Positions 16,457-25,429 of a stretch of 64,000 nt of DNA are shown one piece after another. The position numbers and the translations under genes were made by a program. Under the pieces are notes generated by a model. It did no database searches. It was not told where the DNA came from and worked only from the letters and a program-made list of their open reading frames with translations. Positions within the stretch are counted from its first letter, which is position 1, and each line of letters opens with the position of its first letter. Location of the stretch: positions 1 through 64,000 of the forward strand of contig JACKPH010000001.1 of the NCBI GenBank assembly GCA_024233675.1, written 5' to 3'. The DNA comes from Thermotogae bacterium. Lineage in GTDB: Bacteria > Thermotogota > Thermotogae > Petrotogales > Petrotogaceae.

Positions 16457-17326
16457 ATGGGTATTTACAAAAGTTCAGAAGGGAAAAGAAAGATTATGGA
16501 TTTTTATAACGAAGCAATGAAATCATGGCCCGTTAGTTATGAAGAATTTATAATCGAAACTTCTTACGGAAAAATTTATGCTGTTTCATCCGGAAAAAAA
16601 GATGCCCCGATGCTTTTTTTAATTCATGGTTCAGCTTCAAATTCAGCATCATGGATAGGAGAAGCTGAAAAATTATCCGAAAATTTCAGAATCATTGCGG
16701 TTGATGTTCCGGGAGAGCCAGGAAAAAGTACTGAAAAACGTTTAAATATGAATTCCGACGAAAGCGGTTTATGGTTTAGGGAAGTAGTTAATTATTTTAA
16801 TGCTGAAAAGTTTTTTCTTTTGGGATATTCACAGGGAGGATGGTATGCTCTCAAATATTCCGTATTGTTCCCACAAAGTCTTAACGGTCTTATTCTTATG
16901 GCTCCCGGCGGAGTTTCTCCGGCCCCGTTTTCTTTTATTTTTAAAGCTGTAATTTATAGTTTTTTAGGTGAAAAAGGTACTGAAAAAATTAATAAAATGG
17001 TTTACGGTAAAAAAGACCCTGGCGAAGAGGTTAAAAAGTATACGGAGATTATAATGAACAATTTCAGTCCGAGACGTGATAAAGTTTATATTTTCAGTGA
17101 TTATGAACTCGGAAAACTTTCTATGCCTGTTCTTACAATAACAGGAGAAAATGACATGCTTTGCGACACCAAAAAAACTGTAAAACGGCTAAGGAAAAAC
17201 CTTAGATTTTATGAAAATTGTTTACTTAAAAATACAGGGCATCTTATAACCGGAATTTCGGAAACAGTGTCTGATTTTTTGTTAAAAAAATCATCCGGCT
17301 GCGGCAACAGTCAGATGACAGTGTAA
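16457..17326 (+). CDS. Alpha/beta hydrolase
   Basis: A 289-aa cytoplasmic alpha/beta hydrolase. Oxyanion motif HGSASN, nucleophile Ser125 in GYSQGG, acid in GENDMLCD and histidine in NTGHLI complete the triad. Excellent ribosome site (AAAGGAGG). Its substrate is unknown; esterase- or lactonase-like activity is expected from the fold. Its pairing with a small HTH regulator suggests that the substrate or product is the inducer. Confidence 0.85.
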   Translation: MGIYKSSEGKRKIMDFYNEAMKSWPVSYEEFIIETSYGKIYAVSSGKKDAPMLFLIHGSASNSASWIGEAEKLSENFRIIAVDVPGEPGKSTEKRLNMNSDESGLWFREVVNYFNAEKFFLLGYSQGGWYALKYSVLFPQSLNGLILMAPGGVSPAPFSFIFKAVIYSFLGEKGTEKINKMVYGKKDPGEEVKKYTEIIMNNFSPRRDKVYIFSDYELGKLSMPVLTITGENDMLCDTKKTVKRLRKNLRFYENCLLKNTGHLITGISETVSDFLLKKSSGCGNSQMTV

Positions 17327-17373
17327 AAAAACAAATGTTATATTGTTATTATAACAGATTTCGGGAGGAAATT

Positions 17374-17643
17374 ATGTTAAAAGAATTATTGAAAAATGAT
17401 ATTATTAAATATACAAAATTACAGGACAGAGATGCTGTAAATATTTTAAAACTTGTTGTTAATGATGTAAATATGTATTATTTGAAATACGGTACTGAGT
17501 CTGATGATAAAAAAATTAAGGCTGTTATTAAAAATTTTATACATAAGTCAGAGGAATCTTATACAGAATATAAAAAAGCAGGAAGATCGGATCTTGCGGA
17601 AAAAGAAAAATACGAAAAAGCTATTCTTTCCTCTTATCTTTAA
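17374..17643 (+). CDS. Short YqeY/GatB-like domain protein
   Basis: About 89 aa. The pattern LKNDIIKYTKLQDRDAVNILKLVVNDV, then IHKSEESYTEYKKAGRSDLAEKEKYEKAIL, matches the N-terminal helical part of YqeY proteins, including the EY-x-KAGR-x-DL signature. YqeY is usually about 150 aa with a second helical domain resembling the GatB tail, absent here, so this is a minimal version. Start at ATG 17374 behind GGGAGG; the longer frame upstream has no ribosome site. The family is thought to act around amidotransferases or tRNA, but its role is not established. Confidence 0.65.
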   Translation: MLKELLKNDIIKYTKLQDRDAVNILKLVVNDVNMYYLKYGTESDDKKIKAVIKNFIHKSEESYTEYKKAGRSDLAEKEKYEKAILSSYL

Positions 17644-17666
17644 CAGAAAATAATTAAAGATTTCCC

Positions 17667-17694
17667 TAAAAAAAACAGAGGACACTGTCCTCTG
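17667..17694 (-). terminator. Terminator of the MacAB-like efflux operon
   Basis: CAGAGGACA (17676-17684) pairs with TGTCCTCTG (17686-17694), with a nine-base U-run on the - strand. Confidence 0.85.
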
Positions 17695-17706
17695 TACAAA
17701 GGGGGA

Positions 17707-18924
17707 TTATTCGTATCGTAAAGCTTCTATAGGGCTTAGTTTAGAAGCTTTTCTCGCGGGATATATTCCGAAGAAAAGTCCTACTCCGCTTGAAACTCCG
17801 AAAGAAACAAGCACTGACCCTACTGTTGTTATTGATTTTAAATCATATTGTGCTGCAAATCCGGCTATCAGGTTTGAAAGTCCTGTTCCGAGAGATACTC
17901 CTATTATTCCTGCTATAAAAGTAAGTATTATACTTTCAAAGAGAAATTCAAGAAGTATACGTGATCTTGATGCACCGAGAGCCATTTTTATTCCTATTTC
18001 CCTTGTTCTTTCGGAAACAGAAACAAGCATTATATTCATTATACCTATTCCTCCGACTACAAGAGATATTGCGGCAATCGCAACAAGTATAAAAGTCATT
18101 ACACCAGTTATCTGTGATATTGCCTCGAGCATTGTATTCTGACTTGATATTCTGTAGCTGTTTTCGTTTCCGAGAAGTCCGTAAAGCAGAAAATCAAGTT
18201 CTATCTGTGCCAGTTCTGTTTCTTCTTCACTTGATGCTTTTGCAAGTATCATACTTGCATTACCGTTCTCATGAAAAATTCTTGCATCAGCAGTTGTGTA
18301 CGGCATAAAATAAGCATTATCAATATCAAGCATTATAGAACTTCCCTGTTCTTTAAGAACACCTATTACGGTAAAAGCAACTTTTCCGAGTGAGGTTATT
18401 ACATAAACTTTCTGTCCGAGAGGGTTTGCCTGTTCAAAAAGATTTTCTGCAACAGTACTGCCCAAAACTATATAATTACTCATATTATCAATATCTTCCT
18501 GAGTAAAAAAACTTCCGCTTTCAACTGTCATGTTTACTATATCCTTTATTTCCGGTGTTGTCCCTACTCCTTCCGCAGAATATGAGTAATCATTGAATTT
18601 AAGTGTATTATAACCTTCAACTATAGGTGCCGCATTTATTATATGAGGTGCTGAATCTTTTATATACTGTGCATCTTCATATTTTGTACTGCTTGTTATT
18701 CTCTGTGCAATAAATCCTCCGCGTCCTCCTGAAAATCCGGGATATATTGAAAGTACATTGGAACCGAGTGAGGATACTGTTTCTTTTATATTGGCTGTTG
18801 TTCCTTCTCCCAGGGACATTACCGTTATTACCGATGCTATTCCTATTATTATTCCGAGCATAGAGAGAAATGTTCTTAATTTATTTGAAAGGAGTGATCT
18901 TATTGTTTCTCTTAGTATTTCCAT
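17707..18924 (-). CDS. MacB-like ABC transporter permease
   Basis: A 405-aa permease: an N-terminal membrane helix (MLGIIIGIASVITVMSLGEG), a MacB-type periplasmic domain (about 45-240), then FtsX with three helices (ITGVMTFILVAIAAISLVVGGIGIMNIMLVSVSERTREIG is the diagnostic region). It is the last gene of a five-gene efflux operon and directly abuts its ATPase. MacB-type systems export peptides, lipoproteins or macrolides by mechanotransmission through an adaptor and a TolC-like channel. Confidence 0.92.
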   Translation of the reverse strand: MEILRETIRSLLSNKLRTFLSMLGIIIGIASVITVMSLGEGTTANIKETVSSLGSNVLSIYPGFSGGRGGFIAQRITSSTKYEDAQYIKDSAPHIINAAPIVEGYNTLKFNDYSYSAEGVGTTPEIKDIVNMTVESGSFFTQEDIDNMSNYIVLGSTVAENLFEQANPLGQKVYVITSLGKVAFTVIGVLKEQGSSIMLDIDNAYFMPYTTADARIFHENGNASMILAKASSEEETELAQIELDFLLYGLLGNENSYRISSQNTMLEAISQITGVMTFILVAIAAISLVVGGIGIMNIMLVSVSERTREIGIKMALGASRSRILLEFLFESIILTFIAGIIGVSLGTGLSNLIAGFAAQYDLKSITTVGSVLVSFGVSSGVGLFFGIYPARKASKLSPIEALRYE

Positions 18925-19614
18925 TTAAACCACTCCCCCGGATGAAATTTTTTCTATAAGACCGTCTCTTATATGTACTACTTTGTTTCCCTCACCGACC
19001 ATATCCATGTCGTGGGTTACTATTACAAGTGTTTTTCCCATATCGTTTAGTTTATGAAATATTCCGAGTATTTCTTCACCGCTTTTTGTATCGAGATTAC
19101 CTGTAGGTTCATCCGCAAGTACAAAAGCAGGATCATTTGCAAGTGCTCTTGCTATTGCAACTCTCTGCTGCTGTCCGCCGGAAAGCTCAGAAGGTTTATG
19201 ATTCATTCTGTCACCGAGCCCTACCAATTCAAGTAATTCCTTAGCTTTGTTTTTTCTTTCCTTCATAGATGCTTTTGCATATATCATAGGAAGTTCAACA
19301 TTTTCAAGAGCTGTCATATTATTTAAAAGATTGAATCTCTGAAATACAAATCCTATTTTTCTGTTTCTTACAACTGAGAGTTCTCTGTCTTTAAGAGTGT
19401 TTATAGTTTTTTCCTCTATTAATATTTCTCCGGAAGACGGTCTGTCGAGACATCCGAGTATCTGGAGAAGCGTAGATTTTCCTGATCCGGAAGGTCCTAT
19501 TATTATTGAAAAATCACCGCGTTCTACACTGAAAGATACATCTCTTAAAGCATGAACTTCTATTTTTCCCATTTTATATATCTTTTTTATATTCTTTAAT
19601 TCCATTACTGTCAA
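18925..19614 (-). CDS. MacB-like ABC transporter ATP-binding protein
   Basis: About 229 aa: Walker A GPSGSGKST, Q-loop FQRFNLLNNMTA, signature LSGGQQQR, Walker B FVLADEPTGNLD, H-loop VTHD. It is separate from the permease, as in YknY/YknZ-type rather than fused E. coli MacB. The start is placed at TTG 19614 because GGTGAT-N4-TTG matches the spacing in neighbouring genes; GTG 19623 and ATG 19605 are alternatives. It energises the permease encoded by the following gene. Confidence 0.92.
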   Translation of the reverse strand: MTVMELKNIKKIYKMGKIEVHALRDVSFSVERGDFSIIIGPSGSGKSTLLQILGCLDRPSSGEILIEEKTINTLKDRELSVVRNRKIGFVFQRFNLLNNMTALENVELPMIYAKASMKERKNKAKELLELVGLGDRMNHKPSELSGGQQQRVAIARALANDPAFVLADEPTGNLDTKSGEEILGIFHKLNDMGKTLVIVTHDMDMVGEGNKVVHIRDGLIEKISSGGVV

Positions 19615-19627
19615 CGCAATCACCGGC

Positions 19628-20722
19628 TTAAGGATTTCTTATAGCTCTGTTTATCTGTCTCTCAGTGCTTGTTGTCATTCCGAATCCCGTATTTTGCTGA
19701 AAACCGAAGTATTTTTCTCCGAGTCTGTTTATTTCTGATGCTGAAGGTTTTATTTTAAGAATATCACCTTTTTTTATGCTGTCAGCTTTTATATTTGTAT
19801 AATTTGTTCCCTGATTAAGTATTTCAGTGTATATTTTTTCTTCTGTTGCTCCTGTTCTGTCTGTTTTTATTACATATTTTCCTGTTTCGTCAGTATTAAG
19901 AGCATTGTTAGGTACAAGATATCCTTCTTTTAATTCAAATTCCATAAGTTTAACCGTACACGACAGTCCGGATATAACTCCGTATTCAAAAGGATTATCC
20001 TCAAATTCCAGTTCTATCGGTATTGTTGTTGCTCCTCCGGAACTTACAGCTTCAGGATTTATAAGAGTTACTACTGCATTGAGTGTTACTCCGAGCTGTG
20101 AAAATTCAACTTTTGCTTTCATGCCTTTATAAATTTTTGCAATGTCTATTTCATCAACCGAAGAGGTAATTCTCATACTTTCATTGTCCAGAATGGTAAA
20201 AAGCTGAGCATTTTTACCTACAACATCTCCGACAACAGATTTAACAGCAGTTACAACTCCTTCCACAGTTGATTTCATCGTTGTATTTTCGAGATCTTCC
20301 TCAGCCTGCTGTAATTTTAATTTTTTTACAGCCAGTATTCTTTCACTGTCTCCGGAAGAAAGTTCAAATGTATTAAGCTGATCCATATAAGATATTTTGT
20401 AATCTATATCGTTAAATTTTGCAAGTATATCTCCTTTTGAAACACTGTCACCGACTTTTACGTAAATATCCTCAAGCTTACCGGAAATAGGTGTAAGTAT
20501 ACTTCTTTTGTCTGCTTCAACACTACCTGTAATTTCTATATAGTCACCGAGTGTATCTGTTCCTAATATATATGTAGTGTAAAGGTTCTGAAGTGTTTTC
20601 ATATTAGCGGCATCTGCATTCTGAGTCTGAGTAGGTGTTTTTGCAAAGAAATATTTCCATATAAAAAAAAGTGCTGCAATTATTACTATAATAATTAATA
20701 ACCATTTTAAAAATTTTTTCAA
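19628..20722 (-). CDS. MacA/HlyD-type periplasmic adaptor (membrane fusion protein)
   Basis: About 364 aa with one N-terminal membrane anchor (KKFLKWLLIIIVIIAALFFIWKY), a split biotinyl-lipoyl-like domain (GKLEDIYVKVGDSVSKGDILAKF and MKSTVEGVVTAVKSVVGDVV), a helical hairpin between them, and beta-barrel domains. It links the MacB-type transporter to the outer-membrane channel. Start is TTG 20722 behind AGGTGAT. The helical hairpin is short, as in MacA-type adaptors of ABC exporters. Three bases after the upstream TolC-like gene. Confidence 0.9.
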   Translation of the reverse strand: MKKFLKWLLIIIVIIAALFFIWKYFFAKTPTQTQNADAANMKTLQNLYTTYILGTDTLGDYIEITGSVEADKRSILTPISGKLEDIYVKVGDSVSKGDILAKFNDIDYKISYMDQLNTFELSSGDSERILAVKKLKLQQAEEDLENTTMKSTVEGVVTAVKSVVGDVVGKNAQLFTILDNESMRITSSVDEIDIAKIYKGMKAKVEFSQLGVTLNAVVTLINPEAVSSGGATTIPIELEFEDNPFEYGVISGLSCTVKLMEFELKEGYLVPNNALNTDETGKYVIKTDRTGATEEKIYTEILNQGTNYTNIKADSIKKGDILKIKPSASEINRLGEKYFGFQQNTGFGMTTSTERQINRAIRNP

Positions 20723-20733
20723 CACAATCACCT

Positions 20734-22002
20734 CTAATAGTAAAAACCTTTTTCAAATATATAATCAAGCCATAAAATATTAAGTTCTTTTTCACTTTTT
20801 TTAAGTTCAAGTGTTTTACTGCTGATTTTTATTTTTTGGTTTTCTAAGTCCTGATTACTTATATAACCTATTTTCAGAAGTTTTTCCTGATTTTTTAACT
20901 GATTCTGAAGTTCCTCAAGATCCGATTTTATTGTTTTTATGCTGTTTTCTTTAGTTTTTATCTGTAATTCATAATTTTTAATTTTATCATTTATATTTTT
21001 TACATATTCAGAATATGTAAGATTTGTTATTTTTCTTCTTTCGGCTTCAAGAAGATTCTGTCCGCCGGAGAATATATCAGCAGAAAAGCTGATTCCGAGA
21101 TTCCAGTTGGTAATATCAGTAATATCACATGATAAAGACAGGTTTATATCCGGTATATACGGAAGGAACCAACTGTTTATTTTTTTTGAAAGTGCTTTAT
21201 CATTTGCCGAAACAGCAAGAACATCATATCTTGATTCTACAGATGATGACTGTGAATATTTTTCTTTTAATGCCTTTGTAAAGTCTTCGGCATATGTTAA
21301 AAGCTGATCGGAATATTCAAAGTAATCAAGATTTTTAAGTGTCAGCTGCTGATTTTCTATACTGAGTTCAAGTGTTTCCAGCTGATTTTTTAAATCTTTT
21401 ATAATATCAGGATCTTTTTCATTTTTTATCTGATCATTTAGCATTTCTTTCTGAATACTGAGATTTTTAAGTGTTTCTGTTGTGTAGTAATAACTGAATA
21501 TATCATCATATGTTTTTTCAAAAATATCTTTTCTGTAAGATTCAAAAGCCTGCATTTTGTTCATATAATTTGCATTTGCCGAATAAACACTGTAACTGTA
21601 TTCCAGTTTTATATTTCTGCTAAGTGATATATCAATACCTGAAAAATCTGTTTTAAATCCGTCAAAAGTTATATTAACAGGTACAGAAAATCCGACTTTT
21701 GATCCGTAAAGATTTAAAATATTACCCGTGATTTCAAAACTAAGGTCGGAAGACGAAGGATTCATTTTTACTATGCCGTCTTTTCCTATTTTTAAAGGTG
21801 ATATTCCTAATTTAAGTTCAGGTGTAAATATTCCGGAAGTATATTCATATGTTCTCTGAGCTTCAAGATAATCAAGTTCTTTTGCTCTTAAGCCGTTATC
21901 TTTGTTGAGATTTAATGCGTATATATCCTGAAATTCCTGTGAATAAACACTTATTGCTGTTATTATCAGAAAAATTACTGTTAAAATTCTTTTTCCATTC
22001 AA
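20734..22002 (-). CDS. TolC-like outer membrane efflux protein (second copy)
   Basis: A 422-aa exported protein (signal peptide ILTVIFLIITAISVYS). Long amphipathic helices rich in K/E/N/Q (about 190-260 and 325-415) and beta-rich stretches match the outer membrane efflux (OEP) fold. It ends in aromatic residues (EKGFYY). It starts at TTG, overlapping the stop of the preceding TolC-like gene by four bases, behind AGGAGG. It would form, alone or with its neighbour, the exit duct for the MacAB-like exporter. Confidence 0.78.
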   Translation of the reverse strand: MNGKRILTVIFLIITAISVYSQEFQDIYALNLNKDNGLRAKELDYLEAQRTYEYTSGIFTPELKLGISPLKIGKDGIVKMNPSSSDLSFEITGNILNLYGSKVGFSVPVNITFDGFKTDFSGIDISLSRNIKLEYSYSVYSANANYMNKMQAFESYRKDIFEKTYDDIFSYYYTTETLKNLSIQKEMLNDQIKNEKDPDIIKDLKNQLETLELSIENQQLTLKNLDYFEYSDQLLTYAEDFTKALKEKYSQSSSVESRYDVLAVSANDKALSKKINSWFLPYIPDINLSLSCDITDITNWNLGISFSADIFSGGQNLLEAERRKITNLTYSEYVKNINDKIKNYELQIKTKENSIKTIKSDLEELQNQLKNQEKLLKIGYISNQDLENQKIKISSKTLELKKSEKELNILWLDYIFEKGFYY

Positions 22003-22994
22003 TTTAATACCTCCTCAGGTTTATTTCCTGAATCTACGGCATAATTGATAAGATTTACAAGATAGTCTTTAAGAAGCGAATAATAATTTTTCTGTTCATT
22101 TATAAGTGTCTGTTTGGTTTTATTAAGATCTGAAGCCGATATTAATCCGCTGTCGTATTTTTTCTGTGAATCATCGAGTGATCTCTGATACATTTCTATT
22201 TTTTCTTTTGAATTATTTATTTTATTGTATGAATTTTCTATGTTTATTTTTAATGTTTTTAATGTTTTTTCTGCCTGTTTTTTTGTATTGTTGTATGATA
22301 TCTGTGCTTTCTGTAATTTTGAATCAAGCATTTTCTTTTCATATTCAGAAGTTCCGTAAGAAGCATTTTCTTTGTTGTATTTTGCTATACTGAGATTGAT
22401 TTCAGAACTTTTTACATCAAAATTTTTTCCGAGATATTCATCATCGCTTACAAACACTTTATTAAAATCAACGAGAGGTATTACGAGCGTGCTTATATCT
22501 TTTGAATATATTTCCCTAAAACTTTCCGCTGCATCGTCGTATGTTTTCTGGGCATTTTTAAGATTCATTTCCGATTCGCTGAACGATATTTTTGAAGTAT
22601 TGTAGTCATCTGTTGTTATAAGTTTTTTATCAAGAAGTTTTTTGTTGTTTTCCAGTGTGTTTTCTGATTCATCATAATTAATTTTTGCTGTCTGAAGTGA
22701 GTATCCTGCATTCAGATAATCAATAACTGTTCCGAGAAGATCTGTATAATAACTTTTTAACGAACTGTTTAAAGATTTCTGATTAGAAATATTTTTTGAG
22801 TCATTGTTAAGATCTGTAAGCTGATTTGTGGATTCAATTTCTCCTTTTTCATAATCCATTGTATAAATTTCCCTGTCAAGAAGTATTATCTGATAATCTT
22901 CATTACCGGTATTCAGTTTAAAAACATCTACAATAGTTTCGGAAAAAGACAAAACGGTAAAAGAAAGTAATAAAACAATTAGAATTTTTTTCAT
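21999..22994 (-). CDS. TolC-like outer membrane efflux protein (first copy)
   Basis: A 331-aa protein with signal peptide (ILIVLLLSFTVLSFSE) followed mainly by long coiled-coil-forming helices with DY/N repeats (YSLQTAKINYDESENTLENNKKLLDKKLIT; KKYDSGLISASDLNKTKQTLINEQKNYYSL), the OEP/TolC pattern. It is shorter than usual TolC (about 430-490 aa), so its barrel part may be reduced. First gene of the efflux operon, with a good ribosome site (GGAGG). Confidence 0.72.
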   Translation of the reverse strand: MKKILIVLLLSFTVLSFSETIVDVFKLNTGNEDYQIILLDREIYTMDYEKGEIESTNQLTDLNNDSKNISNQKSLNSSLKSYYTDLLGTVIDYLNAGYSLQTAKINYDESENTLENNKKLLDKKLITTDDYNTSKISFSESEMNLKNAQKTYDDAAESFREIYSKDISTLVIPLVDFNKVFVSDDEYLGKNFDVKSSEINLSIAKYNKENASYGTSEYEKKMLDSKLQKAQISYNNTKKQAEKTLKTLKINIENSYNKINNSKEKIEMYQRSLDDSQKKYDSGLISASDLNKTKQTLINEQKNYYSLLKDYLVNLINYAVDSGNKPEEVLN

Positions 22995-23188
22995 ACCATA
23001 CCTCCAAAATTAATAATTTCACTATATTATTTCACTATCCTCTTAACTTACTCTTAAAAAATTGTGGTAAATTATGTGATAAAAAATTATTTCCCAACTA
23101 ATAATATTATACTAAATTTATTATATGTGATTTTTACATATATTTAAAGATATAAATATATAATATGTCTGTAAAAGGAGGGATTAAC

Positions 23189-23941
23189 ATGGTTGAAGTA
23201 AAAGAGTTATACAAATCTTTTCCGGGAAAAAAAGGTAAAAAAACCGATGTTTTAAAAGATATAAATTTTAAGGCTGAACCCGGAAAAATATACGGACTTC
23301 TCGGTCCTAACGGTGCCGGAAAAACAACAACATTACGTTCAGTTGCAACTCTTCTCAAACCGGACAAAGGAACAATAACCGTTAACGGTTTTGATACTAT
23401 AAAAGATGCCGGTAAAGTAAGAAGTATTATAGGTTTTCTTACAAGTGACATGAAACTTTCAGGAAATTTATCCCCGAAAGAACTTATGTACTTTTTCGGA
23501 GAACTTAACCATCTTAAGGAAGATTACATAAAAAAAAGAATTACAGAACTTTCGGATTATCTCGGTATGAATGATTTTCTCGATAAACCTATTCAGAAAC
23601 TTTCCACAGGTATGAAACAGAAAGCTTCTATTGCCGTAAGTATAATACATGATCCTGAGGTAATAATGTTTGACGAACCGACAAACGGTCTTGATATTCT
23701 TGCTTCAAAAATAGTTGTCGATTTTCTTTACGATTATAAAAAATCAGGAAAAACAGTTATTTTATCAACTCATATTATGTCAGAAGCGGAAAAACTATGC
23801 GACAGTCTCGGTATAATAATGGACGGAACACTTGTTGAAAATGATACACTTGAAAATCTCAGAGAAAAATACAGCGAGGAAAGACTTGAGAATGTTTTCT
23901 TTAAACTTGCTTCTGAAAGGGGGCTTCTGAAAAATGTTTAA
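23189..23941 (+). CDS. natA: NatA-like ABC transporter ATP-binding protein
   Basis: About 251 aa: Walker A GPNGAGKTT, signature LSTGMKQK (an LSxGM variant seen in NatA-type ATPases), Walker B VIMFDEPTNGLD, H-loop STH. It pairs with the following NatB-like permease; the family exports Na+ or drugs. ATG 23189 is chosen because AGGAGGG lies just upstream; the earlier ATG at 23165 precedes that site. It overlaps natB by eight bases. Confidence 0.85.
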   Translation: MVEVKELYKSFPGKKGKKTDVLKDINFKAEPGKIYGLLGPNGAGKTTTLRSVATLLKPDKGTITVNGFDTIKDAGKVRSIIGFLTSDMKLSGNLSPKELMYFFGELNHLKEDYIKKRITELSDYLGMNDFLDKPIQKLSTGMKQKASIAVSIIHDPEVIMFDEPTNGLDILASKIVVDFLYDYKKSGKTVILSTHIMSEAEKLCDSLGIIMDGTLVENDTLENLREKYSEERLENVFFKLASERGLLKNV

Positions 23942-25094
23942 TGATTCCGTAATTATATTCAGAAAAGAACTTAAAAATATTTTTAAAGATAAAAGAACAA
24001 TTTTTGCGATTTTTATTCTGCCGCTTATTTTAATGCCGGTTATTTTTTCTTCAATATCTTATGTATCAACACTTCAGGAAAAAGATGCAGAAGAAAATGT
24101 TTATAATATAATTATTGAAAATTCCGGAGATCCTGTTTTTGAAGATATGCTCAGAAGTTCTCTTCAGTTCAGTGAAAATGAGGATGAATATAATGCAGAT
24201 ACAGATTTAAGAATAGTTTTCCCGAAAGGCTACAGACCCGGAGATATTTCAACAGTAAAAATATACTATAATTCTCTTTCAAGCAAAGCAAAATATGCAG
24301 CCGATGTTATAGCAGGTATTTTGAATTCGTATGAGTCGTCAATTAATCAGAAAATGCTTGAAAGTCACGGTTTATCACTTAGCGAACTCGACAATATAAA
24401 CACAGAAAAAATTGATACTGCTCCTGAAGAATCACAGGGAACGGATTTTCTTTCTATGATGATTCCTTATATGATTCTTATATATATTTTTTCCGGATCA
24501 ATGAGTATAGGACTTGATACAACAGCAGGGGAAAAAGACAGAGGATCGCTTGCCTCATTGCTTGTTAACCAGGTTTCAAGATCTTCTATCGCACTCGGAA
24601 AAGTTTTTTATGTTATAGTAGCCGGACTTATGAATTCTATATCATCTTTTCTCGGACTTATTATAGCTTTTTCAATTAACAGTAAATTTTTCGGAGACGG
24701 TGTTTTCGGCGGCAATATGAATATTTTTACACTTTCAAATATTTTAACCCTTCTCGTTTCTCTTTTAACACTTAGCGGAATTGCAGCTTCACTTATTGTT
24801 TTTCTCGGAAGTCTTGCAAGAAATATGAGAGAAGCTTCCGGTTATATAACTCCTATTTATATAATTGTTATAGTTATGGGAGTTGTTACTATGACTATGG
24901 ACAGCACAATGGGTACAGGACTTTTCTTCATTCCGATTATTAATTCGGTATTTTCCATGAAGGAAATTCTCACCAATCAGCTGAATACAGTTCATTTTAT
25001 AATTTCAACGGTTATTAATTTAGGTTTTATTTCTGTTTTGGTTTACTTTACTTCAAAACTGTTTAATTCCGAAAGAATAATAAACACGATATAA
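23934..25094 (+). CDS. natB: NatB-like ABC transporter permease
   Basis: A 386-aa ABC-2 permease: first helix TIFAIFILPLILMPVIFSS, an extracytoplasmic region (about 45-165), then five helices, with GLDTTAGEKDRGSLASLLVNQVSR matching the conserved cytoplasmic E-K-E/D-RG motif of NatB/ABC-2 permeases. It forms a two-gene unit with the ATPase. Sodium export is inferred from family resemblance only. Confidence 0.82.
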   Translation: MFNDSVIIFRKELKNIFKDKRTIFAIFILPLILMPVIFSSISYVSTLQEKDAEENVYNIIIENSGDPVFEDMLRSSLQFSENEDEYNADTDLRIVFPKGYRPGDISTVKIYYNSLSSKAKYAADVIAGILNSYESSINQKMLESHGLSLSELDNINTEKIDTAPEESQGTDFLSMMIPYMILIYIFSGSMSIGLDTTAGEKDRGSLASLLVNQVSRSSIALGKVFYVIVAGLMNSISSFLGLIIAFSINSKFFGDGVFGGNMNIFTLSNILTLLVSLLTLSGIAASLIVFLGSLARNMREASGYITPIYIIVIVMGVVTMTMDSTMGTGLFFIPIINSVFSMKEILTNQLNTVHFIISTVINLGFISVLVYFTSKLFNSERIINTI

Positions 25095-25189
25095 ATAAGA
25101 AAAAACATGTAAAAACGAGTTTTAAGGTTTTATTTCCTGTTAATTTAATTTATTCTGACAGCATTGTATATATCGTTTTTTTACCGTTA

Positions 25190-25275
25190 TGATATAATAA
25201 TTGTGTAATTTAAGCGGGCAATATTGGGGGGAATAGATTTTTATTCAAAAACGGGCATATGCCCGTTTTCTTTTT
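25190..25275 (+). ncRNA. Candidate short orphan transcript
   Basis: An extended -10 (TGA-TATAAT, 25190-25198) is followed about 50 bases later by a strong terminator (AAAACGGGC 25248-25256, GCCCGTTTT 25261-25269, then CTTTTT). It implies a transcript of about 70 bases between natB and arcA with no convincing ORF. The terminator could simply serve natAB, whose stop is 150 bases upstream. The rest of 25095-25429 holds only the arc control region. Confidence 0.35.
25248..25275 (+). terminator. Terminator downstream of natAB
   Basis: A nine-base perfect stem with loop ATAT and a T-rich tail. Confidence 0.85.
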
Positions 25276-25310
25276 CCCGTTTTTATACAAACAGGAGATT
25301 TTTGAAAAAA

Positions 25311-25407
25311 ATTTCATACCATTGCTTATAAGAATTAATAAACACTTTAAATTATATTTAATTTTTTTTTAAGTGTAAAATATAATATAATAGCAATGGT
25401 ATGAAAT
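25311..25407 (+). promoter_or_regulatory. arc operon control region with a widely spaced 16-bp inverted repeat
   Basis: ATTTCATACCATTGCT (25311-25326) and its exact complement AGCAATGGTATGAAAT (25392-25407) enclose 65 bases with TATAAT boxes at 25381-25386 and 25386-25391. The downstream arm would lie at the transcription start and the upstream arm near -80. Centre-to-centre distance is 81 bp. Each arm is not itself palindromic. A looping regulator binding both arms is one reading; a long-range mRNA or DNA hairpin or a small inverted-repeat element is another. Confidence 0.6.
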
Positions 25408-25429
25408 ATATTTCTATAAAGGGGGAATA

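Noticed and set aside
25311..25407. 16-bp inverted repeat considered as a MITE or insertion sequence
   Set aside because: No target-site duplication is visible, the element is single in this window, and it coincides with the arcA promoter. It is kept as a regulatory candidate.
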